From Combretum micranthum (lineage: Eukaryota > Streptophyta > Magnoliopsida > Myrtales > Combretaceae): a DNA stretch of 64,000 nt. Under the pieces are notes generated by a model. The model was given only the letters and a program-made list of their open reading frames with translations. It ran no database searches and had not been told where the DNA came from. Positions within the stretch are counted from its first letter, which is position 1, and each line of letters begins with the position of its first letter. The stretch is taken from NCBI GenBank assembly GCA_024138025.1, contig JAMXBD010000113.1, positions 930,001 to 994,000 of the forward strand, given 5' to 3'. This document shows, piece after piece, positions 22,985 through 35,255 of this stretch. Made by a program: the position numbers and the translations under genes.

Positions 22985-23890
22985 GAGACCCACATCCAGT
23001 ATCTAATACCCATGATGTTGAAGTAGATAGATTGACTTGTATAACATAAATACCTGAAGCAATAGTCTCACCACCCTTCTTCTTTCTTAGATCTTCCAAA
23101 TAGAGCTTGCAGTTCCTCTTCCAATGACCTGGTTCATTGCAGAAGAAACAAACCCCTCCCTTGGGTGGCTTGGCCTTAGGTTGAGGCTTGAGCCTCTTTG
23201 CTTTGGTATGACCTTTTGCTTTACCCTTACCTCTACCATTGGCATTTCTCTTTTTGCCTTGTCCCTTTTGAACCATCAGAACATTGTTATTTGCTTCAAC
23301 ATTTTGTTCTGCATTCTTAAGCATCCCATGCAGCTCCATGACAGACACATCCGTTTTGTGCATGTTGTAGTTCATCACAAACTGGTCATAGCTAGGAGGC
23401 AAAGAGCCTAGGATCAAATCCATAGCCATCTCCCTAGCAACTGGAGAGCCAAACTTCTCAAGTCTATCAATATAGATCTTCATCTTAAGTACATGTGTAC
23501 TCACAGAGCTACCTGGAGACATTTTACAAGAATTCAGCTCCTTGGTGACTGCAAATCTCTCATGTCTTGCCTGTTCTTTGAACATTTCCTTAGGTGTACG
23601 ATCATATCGTACGCCTCCATGTCTTTCATTTGCTTTTGAAGCTCAGGTTCCATGGTGGCAAGCATAATGCAGGTCACATCCAATGAGTCTTCCTTATGCT
23701 TACTAAAAGCATTTCTTTCAGCTCTTGGAGCATCAGGAGCAGGTTCATCAGGGATTGACTCATTAATCACATACAACTTCCTTTCGTGCTTAAGAACAAT
23801 TCTTAAGCTACGATACCAATCAAGGAAGTTTTTACTATTCAACTTATCCTTTTCAAGAATTGATCGCAAGGTTGTGTTGTTGGTTGCCAT
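22985..23890 (-). pseudogene. Copia gag with frameshift, plus protease start
   Basis: The frame from 23890 starts MATNNTTLRSILEKDKLN and includes NFLDWYRSLRIVLKHERKLY, the N-terminal gag domain of Tnt1-like Copia elements. Near 23590 one base is lost and the protein continues in another frame (23585-22974): MFKEQARHERFAVTKEL, then a basic KKRNANGRGKGKAKG tract and a CCHC zinc knuckle (CFFCNEPGHWKRNC), ending in the protease motif WVLDTGCGS, where the 1.4-kb insertion cuts it. Confidence 0.9.
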
Positions 23891-25780
23891 GATCTACATA
23901 TAGAGGTATACAAAGTTAATTATCTTTATTTAAGCCATTTTCATAGTTCCACTGTTTTTATCAAATTAATAACCCTCTAATATTAATTTGGAAACCATTA
24001 AATAAAGTTTCTTAGTGGGTCAAGATCCATATTTTACTAAACCCTGAGTCAGCTATGGCATGACACCCAAAATTTAGTTATTTAGGTAGGAAACCCTTTC
24101 CAATTACATCAAATGTAACTTTCGTTATGAGATTGACATCACATGTCTCGGCTTACTAATCCCATCTAATGCCATAGGCCCAAAACCGTTTTGATAGCCT
24201 ATTTAAGTCTAATCATTACGACATGTGGATAGCACCATTATTCATCTTGTGTGACTAGGAAAGTCTATTGCACCTTGCTTTGGCAGAACCTACAATTAGA
24301 CTTTCTAAGTCTTGACAAGTGTCGAATTATGGAAGGCATTTTAATGACTTAATATTATTTGAGGGATTTAAAAGGGTGATATTTTATCTTATTATCGCAT
24401 GTAAAGGATATTAAGTATATGGTTGTAAACATGGTATCATACATGTCAGCATATTATGTTTGCATAATACAAAAACGTGTCATAGCATGGCCCTTAATCT
24501 ATATTGATCTTCATAAGCCAATATGAAAACCAATAGCATGATCTTAAGGTAAAGATCCATCAACATGGATCTGAGTTGAAAAACTCCTTGTATCTTCATC
24601 AAGGCTCTCACTTCTCCATCATCATGGATTGGAAAGGTCTTCATTACATCTTCATGTCTTCCATTACAATGATGAAAAAGATACAAAAATCCTACTACAA
24701 CTAGTAAAATTAAATTACAATAAACAAAATGACACGCAGGTCGTATTTATAAAATTACAACCCATGAAATGAATAAATAGAACCTGCCATTCAGATAAGT
24801 CCTAAGAGCCATGCTTTGCACCATACATATAACTTAAGCACTCAAAAGAACATGTAACATAAAACACTTCAAAAGCGCATTTTAATGTTAAGTGTAATTA
24901 AGTCGAATACTTTAGGGGGTTCATGGAAGCAACGCTCCCTTGCGGGGGTCAGGGGGTAGCACCCCCTACGGGGTTCAGGGGCAGCGCCCCGGATGGCGGT
25001 CCCGCTAACCGGATAGCGGGCGGTTGCCCCAGAAGCTAAATGATTTTTATAAATCTATATTTGCAAAATCATTCAACGCCTTAAGAAAAACGTCCTTAAA
25101 ATATACATTTCCTAGTACGAATATCCTTGAATTTTTCTGAGAAATTCATATGTCTCATATATCGACATAATTCTGGACTGTCCAGAACTTACTATATTCT
25201 GAGGGCATACTCGTGGTAAGTCAATGTATATTGTTACACATTCATCAATATGTCTGTGTATTATATATACATTTTTTTTTATTTTGCAAGGACGTTATTC
25301 TGTTTCGTCATAAACATCTATATGTTCATGGATTATGTTATGTCATACCTAGTTTTTATTTCGACTTTCTCGAATAATTAACCCCACTGCCACCAAACCT
25401 CTATCAATCTAATTGACAACATCGTGTGGATAAAATTTTTTTTTATCAATCTGTTCGACACATAACATTAACGACCAAAACAGATTACATGTTATCTAAA
25501 CAAATTTTAATCCGTGTACCACAATAGATTCGATCTAATCGAATTTCAAACAAAACGATTTCATATAATCACAGGCAATATATACAAGATTCGAATATCA
25601 AATAAAACGATATATGCATATCATCATATGCAATACATAAAAGATTCGAATTTTCAAATAAAACAATTTCATATCATCATATGAATAGAATATGAATTCA
25701 ATCATAAACAAGAAGGCAATTTATATTCGCATCACATGCACATCATAACATAATTTCGATCAAATCAAAAACACAAGCGG
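23891..25780 (-). other. Long untranslated leader of the Copia element
   Basis: About 1.9 kb lies between the primer-binding site and the gag start, much longer than the leader of most Copia elements. It is non-coding. It includes a GC-rich hairpin array (24913-25030) in otherwise AT-rich sequence. Confidence 0.7.
24913..25030 (-). repeat. GC-rich serial hairpin array in the Copia leader
   Basis: Read on the transcribed (minus) strand there is a stem CCCGCTA..TAGCGGG, then three successive modules: GGGGCGCTGCCCC, GGGGGTGCTACCCCC and GGGAGCGTTGCTTCC. The last three are spaced by TGAACCCC- or TGACCCCC-like linkers. Each module is a self-complementary hairpin with a short loop, and the linkers repeat too, so this looks like a tandem repeat of a stem-loop unit of about 25-27 nt. 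Role unknown. Confidence 0.7.
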
Positions 25781-25792
25781 CTCTGATACCAC
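25781..25792 (-). promoter_or_regulatory. Primer-binding site, initiator tRNA-Met
   Basis: The minus strand reads TGGTATCAGAGC, complementary to the 3' end of plant initiator tRNA-Met, starting right after the 5' LTR (CCCAACA, then GTGGTATC...). Confidence 0.9.
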
Positions 25793-26383
25793 TGTTGGGT
25801 TTTATTATCAGTTTTGCAGTGGAATTTTTCTTTAAAATTAAAACCCTAATTCCAGTATCCATGTGTTTTTTATTAGATACAAAAACGAAATAAAAAGTTC
25901 AAGTTTTAATACCTTTTTCGATTTCAAAAAGCTATTTGATGATACGGATCTGTAGACGTTGCCACGTTGCGAACGCCTTCTACGGTATCCACACGAGAAT
26001 GACCCTGATTTGGATTTTCCTCTTGCGTGCTAGCGCAATCTAGAACACTTCTAGATTTGGTTTCGAAGGGGCTCCTAGAGATACGAATTTCTCACACTCT
26101 CTCTAGGGTTTCGAAAATTTCTTTTGACAACACATGTCATTAACCCTAGGAGAGCGTCTTATGTTCTATTTATACTAAAGTCTATTATTCATGCGAATAA
26201 TAACTTTAGCCCCCTAATCTTATTAGGGATAATAATAAATTATAAAATAATTTACAAAAAAAATTATTAAATAATTTATAAACATAAGAATTATTAATCC
26301 GATTGGGAATAATCATTTTATTGTTCTTAACAAATTATAAAATGAAAATATCAAATATTTGGCCTTGGGCAAAAACACTAACA
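25793..26383 (-). repeat. 5' LTR of the minus-strand Copia element
   Basis: 591 bp, TG...CA ends, pairs with 16993-17583. Transcription would start in this LTR and run leftward. Confidence 0.95.
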
Positions 26384-26888
26384 CAGCCAAGTCCAAATCT
26401 TCTCAATCTGTTGTTGGTAGGTTGATTCGAGATTTTCAGCGAAGATGGGTGGCTGGTTTTATGATGAATCTTGGTTCTTACTCTTCAATTTCTACAAAGC
26501 TTTGGAGGGGCCTTATAAGATTAACTCTTACTTGGGAATGTGGTTATCGTAAGATAATTATAGGGATAGATAATAAGATTGTGGTAGACCGGTTGAACAA
26601 ACGAGAAGTGGATAATCTAAGACTTCAGAATATATTTCAACCAATTAAAGAATTACTCTAGAGAAATTGGCTAGTTCAAGTTTGACATTCGTAGTATAGA
26701 AAGGGAAATCGAGTAACAGATGCTTTAGCCAACTTGGCTCTATCTCAGCCAATTGACAACCATGTTCTTTTTAATATGACTAATTCTCTGAGTAGTATTT
26801 GTATGCAGGACATCATTGGTGTACCTTTTGAGCGTTCATGTTGTATGTAATCCTATGATTTTTTGCCCCTTTTTGAGGAAAAAAAAAA
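26384..26888 (+). pseudogene. L1-type LINE ORF2 tail, 3' part (RNase H) with poly(A)
   Basis: Continuation of 16469-16992 after the Copia insertion. The frame reads VVGRLIRDFQRRWVAGF, IIIGIDNKIVVDRL and RENRVTDALANLA, the pattern of an RNase H domain with its spaced acidic residues. Some plant L1-type LINEs are known to carry such a domain after RT. An internal stop lies near 26659. The element ends in a 10-base A run at 26879-26888 after TTTTTGCCCCTTTTTGAGG, a typical LINE end. Confidence 0.75.
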
Positions 26889-28970
26889 GTAAAGATTATT
26901 AATTTGAGGTGGAAAGAAATTAGATTCCATTTTCCTAAAGACAAAATCGAATTCCCTTTGAAGCCGTAACCGTCGATAATATTGAATCGTGATTCTGGCT
27001 TTTAATAATGCTTCCAACATGGGAAAGGGGATGGAACTCGGAATCGTGATTTCATTTCGATTCACTCCTGCGTATCAAACATGCTATTAGATTTTTATAT
27101 GAATCAAAATCTTAATAATGGCCAAACTAGGTAATAAATTTCTAAGCAATGTTATGAAATTGTTAGAAAAATCACTCCCAATTTTTCACGATTTAAACAC
27201 ATCAAATACAATTAGTTTAACTAAAGTTAGATGTTTAGAAATGTATAATATCAAGGAATTAAAAGTCACTTTAAATTTTTTTCTCCATTTGTAAGCATCA
27301 ATATATAATTAATTCCAACTGTAACCATATAATTATAAGCTTTAAAGTGAATTCCAAGAATTTTAAGTTGAGAGTTATGTACTTCAACCACTGAATTTGG
27401 AAAAGATCTAGAGATTTAAAAATAATTTAGCTAAGTTAAATATAATTAGTTTTTAACTTAAATACATCAAAATAGGATGTTAAACTATAAAATTATCCAT
27501 GCCCAAAAACATACATCGAGTAATTTTCACAATTTAAAATTGCTAATTGATTTGAGAGCATAACACATGTCTACCATTTTGTAAAAATAAAAAAAAATAT
27601 CAAAATATATTTCATATTAAAAAATTACATAATACATTGCAAAATGGCAGGAATATATTGCAATATGTATTTCCTACGAACAAGTTGCAATTGGTAAATA
27701 AAATATAATATTTCGGTATAGTTGCAAGATTGCATTTGCAGAAAGCAAATATGACACATCACAACAAATGACTTGTGATTTAGGGCCAATTATTATACTG
27801 AAAGACGCATGAATGAAATGCAACATATATACGATACATAATCATTATAAATTTATGTTTCATGCCTGCAAATTTATAATTGTAATTTAGTAATTAATTT
27901 TAATGAAACCTTATTTAAGTATTTATTGTTAAAAGTTACTCTAAACAGACAAGAAGAAAACCAAGCTGCTGCTAAGTAGAGTAGCTTAGTTTAACATTGC
28001 AACTTGCAAGACTTATCCAAAGTCCCCTCAAGGGCAACTATGAGTGCAGATAGATAGGCTTCTGATACAATAGCTTGGTTCAGGCCCTATAGGTCATCTA
28101 ATGGTTTAAGGAGGTCAGTATGGCCCTAGGGAGCCCATGACTTAAATTACCCATCAATAGGCAAATACTAAATACCCTAAAACTTGTATCCTATATAAAT
28201 TTGAGTAAAAATATAGGGTGAATGTAAGATTTGAAGTCTCTGTACTATATCTTGTGAAAACAAGTTCCAAATAATCTAGCTAGAGTCTACCTTGTAATCT
28301 TTAACACTTACTCAAACCTTATCTATTCTAGTATTATATGGGTAAAGACCCTGTATGATAGGTTACCCTACTCAACTTTAATGTATATGTATATGTTCTT
28401 GAAATATATCTATACTAAATCTTTTGGGTTGAGATTGTGTTGTTTGTTTCCACTTAAAATTATGACTTAACTAATATTGTTTTATGAATATTATTTACAC
28501 CATGCAAATTTGTTAATATTTGGTTATGGTGGTGTGATGACACCTCAACTTTATGCACAAATATTTCCCTTAAACTTATCAATATGTACTTTAACACTCT
28601 CTAAACTTTGGTCTTCATGGCCAATAATCTTCTAGTGTAATGACATTACTATTGGTTACCTAAGTAAGATGAACCAAGTTTGAATTCCTTCTCTCCATTG
28701 TAATGGGAAAAAAAATGAAAGAAAAACTTTAACCTCAATGTGTTTTGAAAAAAGGGAAAAAAATGCCTTTTAGTGTTGTTAATTTATAAGAGTTTTTTAC
28801 TTGTTTAGGCAACTAATGCATACTACAACTGTTTTTTTTCTTTCCATTTGCATATTACAACTATTAGGCAAAAGAAGATGAGCCCATCCATGAACAAAGT
28901 TTAATAAGTATTAAATGTCAAATGTATACTATTGGTGACATGCAATAGCACATGGTATAGCTAGTGTAAG
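26889..28970. other. No recognisable gene; AT-rich DNA
   Basis: I see no coding region and no clear repeat boundary. Short A/T homopolymers are frequent. The stretch ends at the GTAAG target site of the next element. Confidence 0.5.
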
Positions 28971-31900
28971 TGTCACGCCCCGAAGGGTACCCTAAACGTG
29001 GCAGTCCGCCGTACACAATATTAAAGCCTAAGAATGACCACCTCAGTCACGCGAAGGCTTCCATGCTATGTACAAGGCGTCTAACACATAAAGGAGACAC
29101 ATCGGAATGATACATTTTATGTTGATACAATTGAGTAACAATGTAAAAGAAATACAATTTACTATACTTCAGATACAAATCATATACTTCAAAATACAAA
29201 TCATTCAACTTCGATTACATTCATCAGATTTTCCTACATAAACTATTAAAGATAAATCTTATTCTGGCTGAAACTTCACATTCGCATTCTTTGCCAAATC
29301 CCGGAGTCATTCCCGGCTCCAATCAATTCAGTCCTCACTTTGCATTCTTGAGATAACCTGTTCATTTAAACAACTATAGGGGTATAAGCTACACTAGCTT
29401 AGTGAGAATTCCTTTAATTCCATACCATAACAAACAAGTATTAGTCACTCATATGCTATGCATGAACAAACACGTGAGCAAGCAATTATGCGTAGGTATC
29501 CGGAACCCACACACAGAACGGATTTACGCCCTCCGTATCTTGGGTTAGGAATGGTATTGAGTCTACACGACCACATCTAGTCCCCAAGCCCTTGGCTCTT
29601 AGCACTCGACTCGGCTAGGCTCATCCTAGAATGCATCCACATCGCCTTAGTACCCCTGAATGAGCTCTGGCACCGGGTTTGTTATCCAAACGAGTCATCC
29701 ACGGACCATACCGATCGACCTGCATAGGAGTAGCATGCTACCAAATGCAATATGTCCAATGCGATGCATGACCAATTTATTTTTGCTTAGGTCAAAAATA
29801 TTTATACATTTTTTTTTAGAGTGACCAATCAATATCACACATAACAGAAATAATATGAACGGTGCAGTTATCCAATCAAATCGGGATTTCGATATGCTTT
29901 AGTATTCTTTGGCACACATTCGTCACAGTCTCATCATATATCCCATCCCCATTCATCGATTTTTATCTTGTTCCTATAAATCTAATGCAACTAACTACAA
30001 TCACAATCAAGGTAACAAAACAAGGAGGAAACTCACTCGGCCATTGGATCACCGGTCTTCTAGTAATAGTAATCCGGTGGTAGGGAATCGTCTATTTCGG
30101 GATCTCCTAAAAAGGAAGAAATACTTTAATAAGTATTTCAACTCAAACTAACCCAAACAATTTCATACGAACTATCAAATTCGTAATTCTCGTCCTAAGC
30201 GGGAATTCCGACTTAAAACGGCCATAACTTGGTCATTTTAACTCGGAATCTCGCAAATTATATATCGATTTCTATCTACTTCGAAAGATCTATCTAATTC
30301 TAATATTATTTTCAAGTTTTGAAAACTTTGAAGCTTCGAAAAGTTCGGATCAGATTAGGTCAGCAACAATTTCAATTTCCGAAAAATAGTTTTGTAAATG
30401 TTTGAAATGTTCCTACTATATAACTTAACTATACATGCAATATGAGTGATTTCTTAACATGAATGGCATGAGATGAGCCTATTGCATGCATGATCTTGAT
30501 GATTTTACTAAAAGGAAATTTTATAATATTTTATTTTGCAAGACCATAATGACAACTTACTTATGAAAAATCTAGTTTCTAACTTTTATCATTTCCATTT
30601 GTTTTGGATTTGTTACTTAAGAAAATATAATTATTTTTGTCAAAATTGAGTCTTCATTATATATACCACTTATGACCTTCATTTCTACATAAAAATTCCC
30701 ATTTTACACCTTGTAAATATGTTTTCCAATATGATTTACTCAAAAATCCGAATTTTAGAAAATCCACTTTTTGAATGATTCATTTGGGGAAAACTTGTTT
30801 AATGCATTAAAATTTAAGACCTTGTGATACCTATTACTTAAGGACTTCATTTAATACATAAAACTTTCATTTTGAACTTGGATAATAGGAGTTCTTATGG
30901 CCTTCACTCAAAATTACGAATTTCACAAATTGGTTACTAACTCAAAATTTTCTCATCTTGATTCTATTTCTTGTTTTATAGATTAATCTCATCAAAACTC
31001 ATTTCAATTTATAAAAATCACTACTTAATGATACTTATTACCTATATACTTCATTTTTCACATAAAATATGAGTTTTGATGGTGATAAATGGGTTTTAAA
31101 AATTGGTCTTGGTTGGGATCCGAATTTACAAAATTCATTTTTGGACATATCTTTTGATAAAACCTATCTAAACTTATGAAAATCCATTCCTTACATATCA
31201 TATCTTAAGAGCCCTTCATTTCTTGAATAAAAACTTTATTTTTGAGTTGGAAAACATATTTTTACACTAGGCCTTGGCCAAAATCCGAGAATAGAACTTT
31301 GTTTTGAAAATTAATTTTTGAAAATCATCTTTGAACCATATAAAATGAAGTCTTGATGCTATATATATATTAAGCCTTCATTTTCTTATGTAAAAATTAC
31401 ATTTTGACACTTGAAAAGTAGTTTTTAAATATGGGTCTTGCCAAAATACGAATTTCACTACTTTTATTCAAGTTCAAATCTAAGATCTACACATAATATG
31501 AACATAGATCTAAACTTTACTTATCAAAATCATTCATTTATGTTGTCTATACCCTAAGCCCTTCATTTTAAATGAAAAATATACATTTTGAAGTTGAAAA
31601 ACCACTTTTCTAAATATGGTTCCATTTTCATCCGAATTTTCAAAATTGATTTTTGTTGAAAACAAAATAGATCTTGAGTTCCCTACAACTTTCCTACCAT
31701 CATCAAGCTATAGCAAGTTGTTCATGAACATAAACAAAGATCTAATGCATTTATGAACTCAAAACACTAGATCTAGTCTTCTAAACTAGTTTAAATGCAT
31801 GAATCACTATGTAGATGATAGATCTATGCATGAATCATAAGAAATAACAAAAATAACAACTTAAATAACAAGATCTATGGCATAAACAAAAATCAAGGCT

Positions 31901-33800
31901 ATAAAAATTTAGATCTACAAAATATATCAATTTAAACAAGAAAATAATTATAATACAAGATAATAAAAGTGGAGAAGAGAGTGTTTCATTTTTGGCATCA
32001 TCATCCTAAGCTTTTAAGCTTATGGAAGGTCATTTGATGCATGAAACCTTCATTACACTTTACCTATATCACTTATGGAAGCTTTGAGATGAAGATTGGC
32101 TTAAAAATCTTTAAGAAATATGCATGGAGGCTCATGGAAGAATGGGGGCAACTTGTTCATGGAAGACAAGAACAAGAAGAAGAAGAAAAGAGAGGAAAAA
32201 GAGAGAGAAAAGCTAAAGAATGAAAAAGGAAAATGAGTAAATGAAAGGGAGAGAGAAAATGAGTGTGTTAAATGAATGAAAGAGAGAAAAAAAAAAACAA
32301 GGCAGCAAATGGGGGGAGGGAGCTGTCCACGTGAATTAAGAGAGAGGAGAGAGAGTGTTATTTGAAATTTGACTCAAAATTGAATTGTATAATTAATGTG
32401 TAGTGTAACTTCTTTAAGAAGGAGTGGAATTTAATTAATTTAGTCAAATTGGAGTAAATAAAAGGACAATGGCAGCCATTAAGGAGTCAAAAATCTGCCA
32501 TCAATTGTGGGATAATGTGTAGAAAGATTGAAGTGAAAAGGAAGTGATATGTGTAAGGTGTACTTGAAGGTATTGGTTATAAAAGTACTTTCTTAATAAA
32601 ATAAATTAAAATAAAATAAAATTAGAAAATTTATTCCAAATATTTGTAGCAGATTTTTCATATTTAAAATTAAATAATTATTTGAATTATTTTAGTAATT
32701 TAACAAATATGTTACCGGTATGATCAAAATACGCGAATATGGGCTATAAATAATATTTTTATAACCCGAAAAATTCTAAAAAAATATTTTATGAGAATAA
32801 AAATATTTTTAAAATATTTTCAATTATTAAATTAATTTAATTTATTTTTAGTATCGGATCTTAAACAGAATCTGATCCCGTAAAGACCCGAAACGAATTA
32901 AATTTTAGAAAAACAAAATTTTCTATAACATATAAAATATTTATCTAAAAATATAAGGCTTTATAAAAATAATAAAATTTTGTAATAAAATAAAAATGAA
33001 TAGTGCAAAAGACTAATCAATTACCGGTAATAATGGAAATACGATAAAAATGTTATAACTAAACTTTTATAACCTAAAAAATTATATAACTAATATATTT
33101 AGAAATCTTATAAAATTACGAGTCTAACGGTACTATTGGTATATTTTTTATATCTCGAGCCTCGGGACACGCTTTTCGAAGTCTGTATCCGAACGGGTTC
33201 GAAATAGGTCAAAAATTTACCAATCTGATATTTTTAAACAAACTCATATTACTATGAGCTATTCTACATATTTAACTACATCTCGGCCTCTAGGGTTAGG
33301 GGCGCTAGATTGCCGGACTTAAGCTATTATATTCTGCTTAGGGTTTCCAGGTGATTTTCCGGTTTAGACCTTTGCCAATTTGGAAACTGATATTTATGTT
33401 TATACAACATATTTAATTTGAGAAAATTATTTTAAATTTTATTATTATTTTTTTTTTACTTAATATCTTTTAACGTTTTCGGAATTTTTGAATTGGGTTT
33501 CATTTCCGAAAGTTAATCGTTATTTACTTTTTAATAATTCGTTTTTGGGATCTATATTACCCGATTTTATAAACCGGAGTCACGTATGGAATTTGTCGTA
33601 CGTAGTGGTTTTGGAATTGTAGTATGTTGAGTTCTTACTTCATTTTTGAGAATTCTTATTTTTCTCAAGACTCGGGAATTTTTTTGAATTCATTCGTGAT
33701 TTAAGCCCAGTTGAAATTCGGTTTTAATTTGGAGTGATTTTTAGGGTTTATTTTCGAAGTTCACCTTGAAATTATTTACTGAAATTTTCTGGGGCTTACA
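28971..33800. mobile_element. 4.8-kb TGTCACGCCCC...GGGGCTTACA element with 5-bp target duplication
   Basis: The element is bounded by GTAAG on both sides (28966-28970 and 33801-33805). Its ends are inverted: TGTCACGCCCCGAA at the left; TGTAAGCCCCAGAA read inward from the right. TG...CA ends with a 5-bp duplication are the signature of an LTR retrotransposon, yet I see no coding region, PBS or second LTR. It therefore looks like one very long solo LTR or a gutted element. The first about 1.3 kb is moderately GC-rich, the middle has degenerate tandem repeats, and the right third is very AT-rich. LTRs with TGTAACACCC-like ends are known in plant chromoviruses; this link is inference. Confidence 0.65.
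30677..31720. repeat. Degenerate tandem repeat, six units of about 160-205 bp
   Basis: Units start with CTTCATTT near 30677, 30845, 31049, 31214, 31376 and 31561. The motif order is roughly CTTCATTT..CATAAAA..CATTTTGA.CTTG.AAA, then ..TCTTG..AAAATCCGAATTT..AAAATT, then TATGAAAATC. Spacing and sequence vary, so it is an old array. Confidence 0.6.
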
Positions 33801-34331
33801 GTAAGGGTATTGAAATACACTTTGTAAATTTTGCGGATGTATCTATACTAAGATGAAAATGTTAGGAATTGTTGACATTTTTCCCTTCCTTTTATATGAG
33901 GTGATTCAAATAGTGAATCTTTTTTGACAATTTGAGAGGTTCGAAGATTATATATTATAAGAGAGTTATGATGAATTTTAAGTCTTACTAGTTATTCTAT
34001 ATGTAGGATAATAATATTATGCAAAGACCAATTGTATCTTGGTGATTGCTAGTTGTAATCTTTTACCACATTCTCATATAAGGAGTTTCTACGGTTTCAT
34101 CGATAGGACCTTTCGATCAACTATTTAATTGTTAAAGAAAATATAATAATTGATATATTAATTATTTTATTGGTTCGATCACGGTTAGGTATGGTGTGAG
34201 TCGTTGGATAGTCAACTAGACCAATCCTATCAAAATGAATGACGAAACCATAGAATTTCTCTCCCATGGTATGAACACTCTTCCATAGTTGGATAGTACT
34301 TTGCAAACGTAAAATAAAAATACACATGCCA
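33801..34331. other. No recognisable gene
   Basis: Plain AT-rich DNA between the 4.8-kb element and the TRIM; no coding region or repeat edge seen apart from the target sites at both ends. Confidence 0.4.
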
Positions 34332-34728
34332 TGTCTCACGATCCGAGAGTTGAAGACTTTATGGGAATGTTTAACTTGGGTGTATAGCATAGTGAGTGGC
34401 ATCAACAGGAGGTTTGTTTGGGGATTAGGTTAACTCTGAAGATGGGTCTAGCCTCCTATGAAAAAATTGATTGGGAGTTGATACCACTCTCTTGATGAGG
34501 TTAAGGCAAGCAGAAACTAGTTGTAATAGTTGAACCTCCCAAACATATGGGGGATCGTGGCAAAGTCAAGAGGGTGTTCCTTTTGAAAATGTGGGGCTCG
34601 GAACGAACCTAGAAAATCAGGGAAGACAAGGCTGGCTCGCCATCCAGATTAGCAATAAATGATGATATGAGGGATGGTCAAGCACTGCATCGGAGCTCTT
34701 TGAGAGGTGAAACTCCTATCCCATGATA
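34332..34728 (+). repeat. TRIM 5' LTR
   Basis: 397 bp; collinear with 35256-35656. Its last bases (CCATGATA) lack the CCA that ends the other LTR. Confidence 0.85.
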
Positions 34729-34730
34729 AT

Positions 34731-34742
34731 TGGTATTAGAGC
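34731..34742 (+). promoter_or_regulatory. TRIM primer-binding site
   Basis: TGGTATTAGAGC, one base from the canonical TGGTATCAGAGC complementary to initiator tRNA-Met. Confidence 0.8.
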
Positions 34743-34823
34743 AAAAGTTCCTAGCCCCATTCCACTGCTTAGATGCTACCCAGAGTGCTTAATGGGTGGG
34801 TAATTCTTATTGTTGATGGGATT

Positions 34824-35020
34824 CGTGTGGGTAAAGCTCAGGAGGAGCAACCACAAGAGATGGGACATTGTTGCCAAAAGGCAGCTGTGTCACGAGCCAC
34901 GGAGACAAGATTTAGCCCTAATTTTGTTGTCAACTAAGCTCATGTGGATGAAGCTCAGGTAGAGCGGCCACCAGAGAAGGACATCATTGCTAGAAGGCAG
35001 CTATGTCGCAAATTGGGGTT
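34824..35020. repeat. Internal direct duplication in the TRIM centre
   Basis: GTGTGGGTAAAGCTCAGGAG near 34825 and CATGTGGATGAAGCTCAGGT near 34941 begin two related segments of about 80 bp, each followed by GAG(C)GGCCACCAGAGA-like and GCCA(G)AAGGCAGCT-like motifs. The period is about 116 bp. Confidence 0.55.
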
Positions 35021-35255
35021 AAAGCAAGAACTTTTACTCAAATCCTATCATTGGGCAACTCAACAGGAGGCAATCTCGGAGGATGGTAGAATAGGTGAGG
35101 GCAAGAGGAAGCCTGTGGAAGCCCAAAGTCCTAGTGAGATAATCTTGTGTATGTTTACAATAGGTTTGGGGAAAGACTTGAAAACTTTAGAGTGGGAAGT
35201 GGCAGCAGCATATTTGCCTCATGATGAGGACGTCAGGATTTTAAGTGGGGGAGAA

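Larger units (their letters stand above)
16993..26383 (-). mobile_element. Ty1/Copia retrotransposon (Tnt1-like), two 591-bp LTRs
   Basis: A full-length element in minus orientation. LTRs of equal length (591 bp) lie at 16993-17583 (3') and 25793-26383 (5'). By hand I count about 25 differences between them, about 4%, mostly C/T and G/A. Flanks are CAACC (16988-16992) and CAGCC (26384-26388), a 5-bp target duplication with one mismatch. Next to the 5' LTR is a perfect TGGTATCAGAGC primer site for initiator tRNA-Met. Order in transcription sense: a 1.9-kb leader, gag, protease, integrase, RT, RNase H, a 0.9-kb tail, PPT, LTR. It is dead: frameshift in gag, a 1.4-kb insertion in protease, and a frameshift at the start of the catalytic part of RT. 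Confidence 0.95.

Noticed and set aside
24913..25030. rRNA or tRNA gene in the GC-rich island
   Set aside because: No tRNA or rRNA motifs; the GC content comes from repeated hairpin modules in a Copia leader.
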